Origin: Rhodospirillales bacterium
GTDB lineage: Bacteria > Pseudomonadota > Alphaproteobacteria > Rhodospirillales > WMHbin7
Direction of reading: 5' to 3'
Assembly: GCA_016214125.1 (NCBI GenBank)
Contig: JACRPC010000011.1
Location: 1-64,000 of the forward strand
DNA length: 64,000 nt
Part shown: positions 44,865 through 53,708 of the stretch, in pieces
How the letters are laid out: each line of letters opens with the position of its first letter
Numbering within the stretch: position 1 is the first letter of the stretch
The notes under the pieces: generated by a model
Databases searched by the model: none
Seen by the model: only the letters and a program-made list of their open reading frames with translations
Told to the model about the DNA's origin: nothing
Translations under genes and position numbers: made by a program

Positions 44865-46064
44865 ATGTCCCGCGAAACCTCCCGCGATTCCTCCGTGCGC
44901 AACGTGATCGTGCTTTGCGTCTGCCAGGCCCTGTCGATGAGCGGCGCGGTGCTGGTGTTTGCCGTGGTGGCCCTGGCCGGCAAGACGCTGGCGCCAACGC
45001 CCGAGCTGGTCACCGTGCCGCTCGCCATCCAGTTCTTTTCCATGATGGTCGCCACGGTGCCGGCGTCGCTGATCATGGGGCGGATCGGACGGCGCCTGGG
45101 CTTCACGCTGGGCCAGGCGATCGGCCTTCTGGCGGCGCTGGTTTCCGCTCTGGCGATGATCTGGGGGAATTTCTGGCTTCTGGCGCTCTCCGCCATCGGC
45201 ATCGGCATCCACAGCGCCTTCTACCAGTATCTGCGTTTCGCCGCCGCCGAAACGGCGAGCCCCGCCTTTCGGCCGCGCGCCATTTCCTACGTCATGGCGG
45301 GCGGCGTGGCCTCAGCCTTCATCGGACCCGAGCTGGCCAATCAGACCGCCGAAATCTTGGCGCCGGCCTTGTTCGCCGGCTCCTATCTGGCTTTGGGCGG
45401 CCTTTGCCTGCTCAACATCCTGGCCCTGCAATTCGTGCGGATTCCGCTCCCGGTCAAGCTGGCGCGCGGCGAAACCGGCCGGGGGCTGGTGGCCATCGCA
45501 CGCCAGCCGCGTTTCGTGGTGGCGGTGCTGGCCGCCTTGACCGGCTACGGCGTCATGAATTTGGTGATGGTGGCCACGCCGCTCGCCATGGTCGGCTGCG
45601 GCTTCACGTTCGGCGATTCCACCGACGTGCTGCGCTGGCATGTGCTGGGCATGTTCGTGCCCAGCTTTTTCACCGGCCATCTCATTCGCCGCTTCGGGGT
45701 GATGCGGATTATCACCGCGGGCGCGCTTCTGCTGATCGCCAGCATGGCGATCAACCTGGCCGGCATCGCCTATTGGAATTTCATGGTGGCGCTGACCTGC
45801 CTGGGAATCGGCTGGAATTTCACCTTCATCGGCGGCACCACGCTTCTGACCGAAACCCATCGACCCGAGGAAGGTGCCAAGACCCAGGCCCTGAACGACC
45901 TCCTGGTTTTCACCACCACCGCCATCACCAGCTTCGCCTCGGGCTTCGTTCAGTTGGCCCTGGGCTGGCAGACGGTGAACGCCCTGTCGATCTTCCCGGT
46001 GCTGATCACCCTGGCCGCCGTGCTGGCCGTCACGCGGAGCGAGGCGCGCCGCCGCGCCGCCTGA
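44865..46064 (+). CDS. Major facilitator superfamily transporter
   Basis: A 399-residue membrane protein with about twelve hydrophobic helices and the MFS loop motif MGRIGRRLGFTLGQAIG between helices 2 and 3. The C-terminal half contains GHLIRRFGVMRIITAGALLL, a second copy of that motif. It resembles drug/metabolite exporters of the YcaD/MdfA style; the substrate is unknown. ATG 44865 follows the low-GC spacer. Its end is convergent with the thioredoxin-like gene. Confidence 0.88.
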   Translation: MSRETSRDSSVRNVIVLCVCQALSMSGAVLVFAVVALAGKTLAPTPELVTVPLAIQFFSMMVATVPASLIMGRIGRRLGFTLGQAIGLLAALVSALAMIWGNFWLLALSAIGIGIHSAFYQYLRFAAAETASPAFRPRAISYVMAGGVASAFIGPELANQTAEILAPALFAGSYLALGGLCLLNILALQFVRIPLPVKLARGETGRGLVAIARQPRFVVAVLAALTGYGVMNLVMVATPLAMVGCGFTFGDSTDVLRWHVLGMFVPSFFTGHLIRRFGVMRIITAGALLLIASMAINLAGIAYWNFMVALTCLGIGWNFTFIGGTTLLTETHRPEEGAKTQALNDLLVFTTTAITSFASGFVQLALGWQTVNALSIFPVLITLAAVLAVTRSEARRRAA

Positions 46065-46083
46065 CCCCCGTCAGCACCCGCCG

Positions 46084-46566
46084 TCAGCGCCCGCCCGCCT
46101 TCGCCACCCAGGCGCGAAGGGCCGCTTCCTCGGGGGTGCCGCTTTTCGCCGTCACCCGCCCGTCGGCCTCGACGAAATAGGCGCGCGGCAATTCGCCCGA
46201 CCAACCGGGATCGATCTCGTAGCGCAGGCGCCGCGCCGGGGTAACCCCGAATTGCCAGGCCTCGGCCTGGCTTGGCGCATAACGTTCGAACAGGCGCCGC
46301 ACGGCCTCGCCTTCCTCGGGTCCGTCGGTGGCGATCAACACCAGATCGACGTCGCGCCGCTCGCCCAGCACCTTGCGCCACAGGGCCATCTCGCCCAGGC
46401 AGGGCGCGCAGCTCACCGACCAGAGCACGATCGCATGCGGCCGACCCTGGCGCTGGGCGCGCAGCGCCGCATAGTCGCCGCCTTCCAGGGCTTTCATGTC
46501 CACCGCCTGGGCCGCACCGAGACCGCCCAGCAGGACCAGCAACGCCCCCAGAAGCCGCCCGCTCAT
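46084..46566 (-). CDS. Periplasmic thioredoxin-like protein (TlpA/ResA type)
   Basis: A 160-residue protein with a signal peptide (LLGALLVLLGGLGAAQA) and a thioredoxin fold whose active site reads LWSVSCAPCLGEM, a CxxC with Ala-Pro inside. A cis-Pro segment is seen in GELPRAYFVE. It probably reduces or transfers disulfides in the periplasm, for example on cytochrome or copper proteins. Its start overlaps the stop of the upstream gene by four bases (ATGA), so it is coupled to it. Confidence 0.85.
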   Translation of the reverse strand: MSGRLLGALLVLLGGLGAAQAVDMKALEGGDYAALRAQRQGRPHAIVLWSVSCAPCLGEMALWRKVLGERRDVDLVLIATDGPEEGEAVRRLFERYAPSQAEAWQFGVTPARRLRYEIDPGWSGELPRAYFVEADGRVTAKSGTPEEAALRAWVAKAGGR

Positions 46567-47804
46567 GGCCGGCCCTCAAGCGCGACCAGGCGATAGCCTT
46601 CCGGCTGCGAAAGCCAGGAGGCGTAGGCCCGCCCGCCCCGAACGAGCAACTGGGGATGATCGGCTTCGGCGCCGCCCTGGGCGGCCGTTGTTGGCGCCGA
46701 CCAGCTTTGCCCGCCATCGGCCGAGCGCATGGCCTTGAGCGCCGTCGCCTGGCCGTCGAACTCGATCCAGACCAGCCAAAGCGCCGGGCCGGCCGCCGCC
46801 AGCGCCGGATGCGACGCCTGACGGGCGCGATCGCCGAACGCCATCGGCCGGCCGATCGTTTGGCCGCCATCGTGGCTTTGGGTGTAGAACAGCCCCTGGC
46901 CGGCGGTGCCATCATCGAACCAGGCCATGTGATAGACGCCGGCCGGATCGATGGCGAGCGCCGGGCCGTGATGCGGGCAGGCGTCGGTATGCCATTCGTC
47001 GAAACTCACTCGCCGGATCGGCCCCGCCGTTTCGGCATCGAGAAAGGTGGTGAGCGCGTGGTCGCGCAGATCGGCGCCGAAGACATGCCGCCACAGCAGC
47101 GCCCGCCTTCCCTGTCGGTCATGGGCGATGGCGAGGCGGCAGCATTCGCAACTGTTGTCGACGATCTTGCGGTTGGGCGAAAAGCGGGCGCCGCGATCGG
47201 TCGAGACCGCCAGATAGAGGGCGGCGCCGGGATAGGGGCGTCCGGCGGCCACGGCCGGCGCGATGTCGCGTTTGTCGATCCAGAGCACGGCCAGCGTGCC
47301 GTCGGGCGCCACGTCGAGAGTATCGAAGCGATGGCCGATTTCCTCGCGATTGTCGTTGACGATCGCCGGCGGCGAAAAGGTGGCGCCGCCGTCGAGCGAA
47401 CGGCTGAAGCGGATATGGCCGGTGAACGGTTTCGCCAGCCGCTCCGTGTAGCTGACATAGAGTGCGCCGTCGGCGCCGGCCGCCATCTTCGGCCGGCCAT
47501 CGCCGTTATTGTCGATGGTCTGACGCTCGGGATTGATGGTGCGCGCCGCATCGAAGCTTGCCCCACCGTCGGCGGAAGCCGCGACATAGACCCGCCCCGC
47601 CTGCTCCCAGGCCAGCCACAGCCGGCCCTGCGGATCGAGGGCGGGCGTCGCCACCTTGGCGCAATGGGGGTTGGGGTTGGGATTCGCGCACTGGGGATGC
47701 TTGGGCGCCTCCGGCTTGGGCTTGTGGGAATGCTGGGCCTGCGCTGCGCCAAGCGGCAACGTTACCAATAACAACACGGCCACAAAGGACTTGAAAAACG
47801 GCAT
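46563..47804 (-). CDS. Secreted BNR/sialidase-fold beta-propeller protein with Cys/His motifs
   Basis: A 413-residue exported protein: signal peptide (SFVAVLLLVTLPLGAAQA), then HSHKPKPEAPKHPQC and a beta-propeller with Asp-box repeats (SADGGASFD, SLDGGATFS, STDRGARFS, SHDGGQTIG, SADGGQSWS). Sialidase catalytic residues (Arg triad, nucleophilic Tyr) are not apparent, so enzyme activity is doubtful. It has unusual Cys/His groups: DNSCECCRLA, HTDACPHHGPA and the N-terminal His/Cys tail. These could bind copper or be substrates of the thioredoxin-like protein encoded by the coupled next gene. ATG 47804 is chosen for the signal peptide. Confidence 0.75.
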   Translation of the reverse strand: MPFFKSFVAVLLLVTLPLGAAQAQHSHKPKPEAPKHPQCANPNPNPHCAKVATPALDPQGRLWLAWEQAGRVYVAASADGGASFDAARTINPERQTIDNNGDGRPKMAAGADGALYVSYTERLAKPFTGHIRFSRSLDGGATFSPPAIVNDNREEIGHRFDTLDVAPDGTLAVLWIDKRDIAPAVAAGRPYPGAALYLAVSTDRGARFSPNRKIVDNSCECCRLAIAHDRQGRRALLWRHVFGADLRDHALTTFLDAETAGPIRRVSFDEWHTDACPHHGPALAIDPAGVYHMAWFDDGTAGQGLFYTQSHDGGQTIGRPMAFGDRARQASHPALAAAGPALWLVWIEFDGQATALKAMRSADGGQSWSAPTTAAQGGAEADHPQLLVRGGRAYASWLSQPEGYRLVALEGRP

Positions 47805-47880
47805 GGATTGACCTCGATCGCAGAAGGGTAAAGCCGGCGAGCCCAAAGGGGTCCTCGCCGTGAGAACCGAATTCACGGGA

Positions 47881-48249
47881 TCAGGTCGGAGATGGTGGCG
47901 CGCGCGGTGGAGCGTGGGAATGATCGGAACGGACCGGCCCAGCCTCGTCCCAAGCGAAGGAAAACGCCATCCCCCTCGCCTGGGGGACGTATCGCGGCGC
48001 CAGCGCCAAGGCGGGCAGCAGGGACGCGGTTGGCGGACAAAGCGGGCAGCAATCGTGATCCGCCGCCGGGTTGGGAGCACCGGGCGCGCCGCCATGCGCT
48101 TGGCAAAGATCGGCCGGCGCCAAGAATCCGCCGGCCGGCGACGCGGCCTTGGGCATCGACAAGGCCGACAGATTGACCAGCACCGCCAGAACGCCCAAGG
48201 CGCCCGCCAAGCGGCCGACCAATCCGGAACGGCAACGACCCACGATCAT
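47881..48249 (-). CDS. DUF2946-like small membrane protein with CxxC motif
   Basis: A 122-residue protein with an N-terminal hydrophobic helix (LAGALGVLAVLVNLSALS), the motif ADHDCCPLCPPTASLL and a His-containing tail (DHSHAPP). The DCCPLC pattern is characteristic of DUF2946 proteins, often encoded near copper-handling genes. It precedes the propeller and thioredoxin-like genes in the same direction by 76 bases. A metal-trafficking role is inferred from motif and context only. Confidence 0.65.
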   Translation of the reverse strand: MIVGRCRSGLVGRLAGALGVLAVLVNLSALSMPKAASPAGGFLAPADLCQAHGGAPGAPNPAADHDCCPLCPPTASLLPALALAPRYVPQARGMAFSFAWDEAGPVRSDHSHAPPRAPPSPT

Positions 48250-48344
48250 CGCGCAAGGATAAGGGAGCCGGCCCGGCCTTACAAGCGGGCTTGGCGGCCA
48301 ATACTTCCCGGCTTGTCCGGCCCATCTTGACCCGACGCGCGCCT

Positions 48345-48365
48345 ATTGTTATGGACGATAACATT
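48345..48365. promoter_or_regulatory. MarR-type operator before the crotonase gene
   Basis: TGTTAT (48347-48352) and ATAACA (48358-48363) are 6-base inverted arms around GGACG. The first 11 bases, ATTGTTATGGA, recur exactly before the acyl-CoA synthetase gene at 49791. Confidence 0.7.
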
Positions 48366-48385
48366 CTGCCCGAAGGGAACCCGTC

Positions 48386-49216
48386 ATGATGGCCACCCGC
48401 CCCAGCCGCACCCGGCGCGTCCGCTTGCCCGGCTCGCTCGTCGTCCGCCGCCGGGGCGCCATCCTCACCGTCCGCCTGGCCCGGCCGCACAAGCACAACG
48501 CGCTCGACGAGCCGACGGTGGTCGGGCTGCACGATCTTTTCGAATCCCTTCCCCCGGCGGTCAAGGCGGTGGTGATCCACGCCGAGGGGCCCAGCTTCTG
48601 CGCCGGTCTCGATCTCACCGAACTTACCGAACGCTCGGTCATCGAGGGCTTCGCCCATTCGCGCCTCTGGCACTGGGCCTTCGAGCCGATACAATTCTCG
48701 CCCGCCCCGGTGATCGCCGTCCTGCACGGTGCCGTCATCGGCGGCGGCCTCGAGCTGGCTTGCGCCGCCCATCTGCGGGTGGCCGAGCGCTCGGCCTTCT
48801 ACGGCCTGCCCGAGGGCCAGCGCGGCATCTTCGTCGGCGGGGGCGGCTCGGTGCGTCTGCCGCGCCTGATCGGCGCCGCCCAGATGACCGACATGATGCT
48901 GACCGGGCGGCGCCTGACCGCCCAAGAAGGCCAGGCCTTGGGCCTTACCCAATATCTGGTCGAGGATGGGGCCGGTCTGGCCAAGGGCCTCGACCTTGCC
49001 CGATGCGTCGCCGCCAACGCGGCGATGACCAATTTCGCGGTCATCCACGCCCTGCCCTACATCGCCGACATGCCCGCCGCCAGCGGCTATCTCACCGAAG
49101 CGCTGGTGGCCGGGATCGCCCAGGGCAACCGCGAGGCCAAGGACCGCCTGAAATCCTTCATCGCCAAGAACCGCAAGAAAAAGGCGGCCGCCCGCCGTCC
49201 CAAAAAAAAGGCCTAA
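48386..49216 (+). CDS. Crotonase/enoyl-CoA hydratase-family enzyme
   Basis: A 276-residue crotonase. The oxyanion-hole segments HAEGPSFCAGLDL and AVIGGGLELA are present. Both catalytic glutamates of enoyl-CoA hydratase are retained (GGGLELAC and YGLPEGQRG). Feruloyl-CoA hydratase/lyase, by contrast, typically keeps only the second, so a hydratase reaction is favoured over the retro-aldol lyase. The C-terminus is strongly basic (KNRKKKAAARRPKKKA), an odd extension. It lies beside an acyl-CoA synthetase, a MarR regulator and an SDR, which suggests side-chain degradation of hydroxycinnamates. Two adjoining ATGs (48386, 48389) are possible. Confidence 0.88.
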   Translation: MMATRPSRTRRVRLPGSLVVRRRGAILTVRLARPHKHNALDEPTVVGLHDLFESLPPAVKAVVIHAEGPSFCAGLDLTELTERSVIEGFAHSRLWHWAFEPIQFSPAPVIAVLHGAVIGGGLELACAAHLRVAERSAFYGLPEGQRGIFVGGGGSVRLPRLIGAAQMTDMMLTGRRLTAQEGQALGLTQYLVEDGAGLAKGLDLARCVAANAAMTNFAVIHALPYIADMPAASGYLTEALVAGIAQGNREAKDRLKSFIAKNRKKKAAARRPKKKA

Positions 49217-49695
49217 ACCGATAGCCGTTCCAAGAGCTCTAGAAGGTGCCGGCGGCCGGCGGCGCCCAGCTTTCGGGCGATGTGGCTCTCGTGCCGGCGG
49301 TTGAGGCGGCGAAGCGTCTTCAAAGCCGCCTGCCCCTTGTCGGTGAGGTGAAGCGCGTAGGAGCGCCGATCGCCCCTCGAGGGCGCGCGCCGGATCAGAC
49401 CCCTGGCCTCCAACTCGTCGAGCAGGACGACGAAATTGGCCCGCTTCAAATGGAGCGCCTGGGCGATTGCCGACTGGGTCCGGCCGGGATTGGTGGCAAT
49501 CACGGTCAAGACCGAGAATTGGGTGGGCCTAAGCTGGGTGGCGCGAAAGGTGGCGATGAAATCGAGATAGACGGCGGCGGTGGCCCGGCGCAGCCGGTAG
49601 CCGACCATGTCGGACAGCGCCGAGACATCAACCGGCCCGGCCGGCGCCGGCCGTCGAGGGCGTTGGGGCGGCGTGCGCCGCGTGGTCCGGGTCAT
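49213..49695 (-). CDS. MarR-family transcriptional regulator
   Basis: A 160-residue winged-helix regulator. The DNA-binding part reads RPTQFSVLTVIATNPGRTQS, IAQALHLKRANFVVLLDELE and the wing APSRGDRRSYALHLTDKG. MarR proteins next to hydroxycinnamoyl-CoA synthetases (CouR, FerR types) are released by the CoA thioester product. Its gene ends 4 bases inside the convergent crotonase gene and starts divergently from the synthetase, whose promoter region has the matching operator. Confidence 0.92.
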   Translation of the reverse strand: MTRTTRRTPPQRPRRPAPAGPVDVSALSDMVGYRLRRATAAVYLDFIATFRATQLRPTQFSVLTVIATNPGRTQSAIAQALHLKRANFVVLLDELEARGLIRRAPSRGDRRSYALHLTDKGQAALKTLRRLNRRHESHIARKLGAAGRRHLLELLERLSV

Positions 49696-49790
49696 CGCTC
49701 GTCTAGCCGCCTATCGTGGACACCGCATCGGCGCCATTATGGCGGCGCCCCGCCGCCCGCGCAAGGCGGCGGAGCGATTGACGACCCTCG

Positions 49791-49809
49791 ATTGTTATGG
49801 AACATTACA
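49791..49809. promoter_or_regulatory. MarR-type operator in the marR/acyl-CoA synthetase divergent region
   Basis: The site starts with ATTGTTATGGA, identical to the half-site at 48345. TGTTATGGAACATTACA (49793-49809) is an imperfect palindrome with TGT..ACA ends. It is placed to control both divergent genes. Confidence 0.7.
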
Positions 49810-49826
49810 GATCGGGAGCAACGTCA

Positions 49827-51698
49827 ATGACCGATCCGACTACGGCCTATTGGACCGAGCGCGCGGATTACGATCTCACCCAGACGGTGATCGATCGCAA
49901 GGCCGACGGCACCCTTACGCTGACCTCGCCCTACCCGCTCGGCCGCTATCCCGAACGGTTGACCGAGCCGCTTCTCCATTGGGCCCGCGTGGCGGGCACG
50001 CGCGCTTTCATGGCCGAGCGCGGCCCCGACGGCGCCTGGCGCGCCCTAAGCTACGCCCAGGCCTTAAACGACGCCCGCGCCATCGGCCAGGCCCTGCTCG
50101 ATCGCGGCCTGGGGCCCGAGCGGCCGATCGCCATCCTGTCGGGCAACGATCTCGACCATGCGCGTCTGGCGCTGGCGGCGATGCATGTCGGCGTTCCCTT
50201 CGTGCCGATTTCGCCGGCCTACTCGCTGCTCTCGGCCAAATTCACACGCCTTCATCACATCCTCGATCTGATCCGGCCGGGCCTGATCTACGTCGCCCAG
50301 GGCGCGCCCTACGCCAAGGCCATCGAGGCCTGTGCGCCCGCCGGCTGCGAGATCGTGGTCGGCGACGCGGCGCCGGGGCCGCTAACCCAGGCCACCGCCT
50401 TTTCCCGCCTGGCGGCGGTTCGTCCGGGCCCGCCGGTGGACGCCGCCTATGCGGGCGTGGGCGCGACCACCATCGCCAAATTCCTGTTCACTTCGGGTTC
50501 GTCGGGGGTGCCCAAGGGCGTCATCACCACGCACGGCATGCTGGCCGCCAACCAGCGCATGGCGCGGCTGGCTTTCGCCCAGGCGCTCGATCGGCCGCCG
50601 CTCTTGGTCGATTGGCTGCCCTGGAACCACACCTTCGGCGGCAGCTTCAATTTCGGCCTCACCTTGTTCAACGGCGGCACGCTTTACATTGACGCCGGCA
50701 AGCCGCTGCCCGACCGCATCGGCGAGACGGTGCGCAATCTCAAGGCGCTTTCGCCCACCCTCTATTTCAACGTGCCCGCCGGCTTCGAGGCGCTGATCCG
50801 CTTCTTCAAGGAGGATGCCGATCTGCGCCGCACCTTCTTCAAGGACCTTCAGGTGATGTTTTATGCCGGCGCCAGCCTACTCGAGCCGGTGTGGAACGAA
50901 TTGCGGGCCCTGTCCTTGGCGGAGACCGGCCGGCCGATTCCGATGCTGACCAGCCTGGGCGCCACCGAAACCGCGCCCTTGGCCACCTTTTCCAGCGCCA
51001 AGGTCGATCGCGCCGGCAATGTCGGTCTACCGGCGCCCGGCATGACCATGAAGCTGGTGCCGATCGAGGGCCGGCTGGAAGGCCGCCTGCACGGCCCCAC
51101 CATCACGCCCGGCTATTGGCGCCAACCCGAACTCACCCAAGCCGCCTTCGACGAGGACGGCTTTTACAAATTGGGCGATGCGGTGCGCTTTGCCGATCCC
51201 GCCGATGCGTCGCGCGGCCTGGCCTTCGACGGCCGCATCGCCGAGGACTTCAAGCTGGCGACCGGCACCTGGGTCAGCGTGCACGCCGTGCGTGCCCAAT
51301 TCATCGCCGCCTTCAAGCCGCTGGTGATGGATGTGGTGATCGCCGGCCACGACCGCGACGATCTGCGGGTGCTGGCCTTCCCCAACATCGAGGCCTGCCG
51401 CGCGCTTGCCGCCGATCTCGGCCACAACGCCACGCCCGCCCTTATCCTCGCCCACCCCAAAGTCCGCCAAGCCTTCCAGGGCCATCTCGAGGCGCTCAAC
51501 CGCCAAGCCACCGGCGCCTCCAACCGCATCGTCGCCCTCCTGGTCGAGGAGCAGCCGCTGTCGATCGACCATGGCGAAGTGACCGACAAGGGCTCGGTCA
51601 ATCAGCGCGCCGTGCGCGAGAACCGCGCCGACCGGGTGCGGGAACTTTACGCCGAACCGCCTTTGGCCCGGCTTCTTCTGGTCGACAAGGGGGCGTGA
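49827..51698 (+). CDS. Acyl-CoA synthetase, feruloyl/hydroxycinnamoyl-CoA synthetase-like
   Basis: A 623-residue AMP-forming ligase. The P-loop-like motif is FLFTSGSSGVPKGVITTHG (a variant of TSGTTGxPKG), then LPWNHTFGGSFNF, the adenylate-binding SLGATETAPLA and FKLATGTWVSV in the C-terminal part. The TWVSV pattern with the preceding LAFDGRIAEDFKLA is typical of the feruloyl-CoA synthase group. It activates aromatic acids to CoA thioesters. ATG 49827 is the start. The stop overlaps the next gene's start by one base. Confidence 0.9.
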   Translation: MTDPTTAYWTERADYDLTQTVIDRKADGTLTLTSPYPLGRYPERLTEPLLHWARVAGTRAFMAERGPDGAWRALSYAQALNDARAIGQALLDRGLGPERPIAILSGNDLDHARLALAAMHVGVPFVPISPAYSLLSAKFTRLHHILDLIRPGLIYVAQGAPYAKAIEACAPAGCEIVVGDAAPGPLTQATAFSRLAAVRPGPPVDAAYAGVGATTIAKFLFTSGSSGVPKGVITTHGMLAANQRMARLAFAQALDRPPLLVDWLPWNHTFGGSFNFGLTLFNGGTLYIDAGKPLPDRIGETVRNLKALSPTLYFNVPAGFEALIRFFKEDADLRRTFFKDLQVMFYAGASLLEPVWNELRALSLAETGRPIPMLTSLGATETAPLATFSSAKVDRAGNVGLPAPGMTMKLVPIEGRLEGRLHGPTITPGYWRQPELTQAAFDEDGFYKLGDAVRFADPADASRGLAFDGRIAEDFKLATGTWVSVHAVRAQFIAAFKPLVMDVVIAGHDRDDLRVLAFPNIEACRALAADLGHNATPALILAHPKVRQAFQGHLEALNRQATGASNRIVALLVEEQPLSIDHGEVTDKGSVNQRAVRENRADRVRELYAEPPLARLLLVDKGA

Positions 51699-52459
51699 TG
51701 GAGATCGCCGGCCAGACCGCGATCGTCACCGGCGCCGCCCAGGGCTTGGGCGCCGCGGTCGCCGCCCTGTTCGCCGAGGAAGGCGCCAAAGTGGCGCTCG
51801 TCGACCGCAACGCCGAGGCGTTGGCGAGCCAGGCCAAAGCGATCGGCGGCTTCGCCCAATGCTGCGACGTGGCCGATCCGACCGGCGCCGCCGACGCCGT
51901 CGCCGCCATTGTCCGCCAGTTGGGGCCACCGCGGGTGCTGGTCAATTGCGCCGGCATCGCTCCGGCCAAGCGGGTGCTGGGCCGCGAGGGGCCGATGGAC
52001 CTTGCCGCCTTCGATACTGTGGTGCGCGTCAATCTGATCGGTACTTTCAACATGCTGCGCCTGGCCGCCGCCGCCATGAGCGCCGCGCCCCCGCTCGACG
52101 ACGACGAGCGCGGCGTCATCATCTCCACCGCCTCGGTCGCCGCCTTCGAGGGCCAGGTGGGCCAGGCCGCCTATTCCGCCTCGAAGGGCGGCGTGGTCGC
52201 CATGACCTTGCCCATCGCCCGCGAACTGGCGCAATTCGGCATCCGGGTGCTGGCGATCGCGCCCGGCATTTTCGAAACCCCCCTTCTGCAAACCCTGCCG
52301 CCCGAGGCGCAAGCGGCGCTGGGCGCCTCGATCCCCTTCCCGCGGCGCTTCGCCAAACCCCGGGAATTCGCCGATCTGGTCTTGCACATGGTGCGAAATC
52401 GGGCGCTCAACGGCGAGGTGGTCCGGCTCGACGGCGCGCTCCGCTTGCCGCCGCGCTGA
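51698..52459 (+). CDS. SDR, 3-hydroxyacyl-CoA dehydrogenase type II-like
   Basis: A 253-residue classical SDR: cofactor motif TGAAQGLG, NCAGIAP, Ser in ISTASVAAFEGQ, and catalytic YSASK, with the C-terminal APGIFETPLL of HSD17B10-like enzymes. These oxidise 3-hydroxyacyl-CoA. Its ATG overlaps the synthetase stop (TGATG). With the crotonase it supplies the hydration and oxidation steps of a beta-oxidative route for aromatic side chains. Confidence 0.9.
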   Translation: MEIAGQTAIVTGAAQGLGAAVAALFAEEGAKVALVDRNAEALASQAKAIGGFAQCCDVADPTGAADAVAAIVRQLGPPRVLVNCAGIAPAKRVLGREGPMDLAAFDTVVRVNLIGTFNMLRLAAAAMSAAPPLDDDERGVIISTASVAAFEGQVGQAAYSASKGGVVAMTLPIARELAQFGIRVLAIAPGIFETPLLQTLPPEAQAALGASIPFPRRFAKPREFADLVLHMVRNRALNGEVVRLDGALRLPPR

Positions 52460-52506
52460 AAAAGCGGTTATGAATCGTTTCAACGCAATCTGAACGGGAG
52501 GTTCGC

Positions 52507-53652
52507 ATGCAACGTCTGGCTCTCTTCGCCACCGCCGCTGCTTTCACCGCGGCGCTGGGATTGGCCCAACCGGCCAAGGCCGCCGATCTCACCATCGGTC
52601 TCACCATGGGCGTCACCGGCCCCACCGCCTCGATCGGCGGCTTCTACAAGCGGGTCTATGACAACATGCCCGACACGCTGGGCGGCCAGAAGGTAAAGTA
52701 CGTCTTCCTGGACGACGCCGGCGATCCCTCGAAGGCGGTGCAGAACTTCCGCAAATTCGCCGAAGAGGAAAAGGTCGACGTGGTGCTGGGACCCTCGAAC
52801 ACGCCGCCCTGCCTGGCCGTCGCCGCCGCCGCCAACGAACTCAAGGTGGCGCAGGTCTGCCTCTCGCCGGTCGAAGTGACCGACGACAAGCGCCCCTACG
52901 TCTTCACGGTGCCGCAATCGGTGCCGGTGATGACCAGCGTCTTGGCCGAACACATGAAGGCGAAAGGCGTGAAGACGCTGGCCTTCATCGGCTTCGCCGA
53001 CGGCTGGGGCGATCTGTGCTGGAAGGCGATGGAGAAACAGGCCGCCGACAGCGGCATCCAGATCGTCGCCCATGAGCGTTACAACCGCACCGACACCTCG
53101 GTCACCTCGCAGATCCTGAAGATCGTCGCCGCCAAACCCGACGCGGTCTTCGTCGGCGCCACCGCCACCCCGGCCACCCTGCCGCACATCGCCCTTAAGG
53201 AGCGCGGCTTCGCCGGCAACATCTATCACTCGCACGGCGTCATCGGGCCCGACTTCATCCGCAACGGCGGCAAGGCGGTGGAAGGGGCGTTCGCCACTTC
53301 GGGACCGCTGATCGTCGCCAACGATCTGCCCGATTCCAACCCGATCAAGAAAGTGGCGCTCGATTTCTTCAAGACCTTCGAAGCCAACTATCCCCAAGTG
53401 CGCAATGGCTTTGCCGGCTACGCCTACGATTCGCTCCTCATGGTCCAGGCGGCGCTGCCCAGCGCGCTCGCCAAGGCCAAGCCGGGCACACCGGAATTTC
53501 GCGCCGCCCTGCGCGAAGGGCTCGAGAACATCAAGAATCTGGTCGGCACCCACGCCATCTACAATATGAACGCCGGCAACCATAACGGCGTCGACGAACG
53601 GTCGCGCGTGTTGGTCACCGTCAAGGACGGCGCCTTCACGCTGGCGAAGTAA
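52507..53652 (+). CDS. Liv-type periplasmic binding protein, probably for an aromatic acid
   Basis: A 381-residue type I binding protein with signal peptide (LFATAAAFTAALGLAQPAKA) and ADLTIGLTMGVTGPTASIGG. Lobe signatures include NTPPCLAVAAAANELKVAQV and FADGWGD. Related proteins (for example CouP of Rhodopseudomonas) bind hydroxycinnamates. It lies 47 bases after the SDR with AACGGGAGG before ATG 52507. No permease or ATPase follows, so it must use a transporter encoded elsewhere, possibly the Liv set at 15-18 kb. Confidence 0.9.
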   Translation: MQRLALFATAAAFTAALGLAQPAKAADLTIGLTMGVTGPTASIGGFYKRVYDNMPDTLGGQKVKYVFLDDAGDPSKAVQNFRKFAEEEKVDVVLGPSNTPPCLAVAAAANELKVAQVCLSPVEVTDDKRPYVFTVPQSVPVMTSVLAEHMKAKGVKTLAFIGFADGWGDLCWKAMEKQAADSGIQIVAHERYNRTDTSVTSQILKIVAAKPDAVFVGATATPATLPHIALKERGFAGNIYHSHGVIGPDFIRNGGKAVEGAFATSGPLIVANDLPDSNPIKKVALDFFKTFEANYPQVRNGFAGYAYDSLLMVQAALPSALAKAKPGTPEFRAALREGLENIKNLVGTHAIYNMNAGNHNGVDERSRVLVTVKDGAFTLAK

Positions 53653-53660
53653 GCGGTACG

Positions 53661-53690
53661 CCGGCGGTTCGGTTTCGGCCGAGCCGCCGG
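53661..53690 (+). terminator. Strong hairpin after the binding-protein gene
   Basis: CCGGCGGTTCGG (53661-53672) and CCGAGCCGCCGG (53679-53690) pair over 12 positions with one G-U, loop TTTCGG. A T-run is lacking, so termination strength is unclear. Confidence 0.55.
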
Positions 53691-53708
53691 TCGTTCCCGG
53701 GTCGAACC

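Noticed and set aside
44623-44907. Possible small gene in the low-GC spacer after the HNH gene
   Set aside because: The frame starts within the HNH gene, has no ribosome site and no recognisable sequence.
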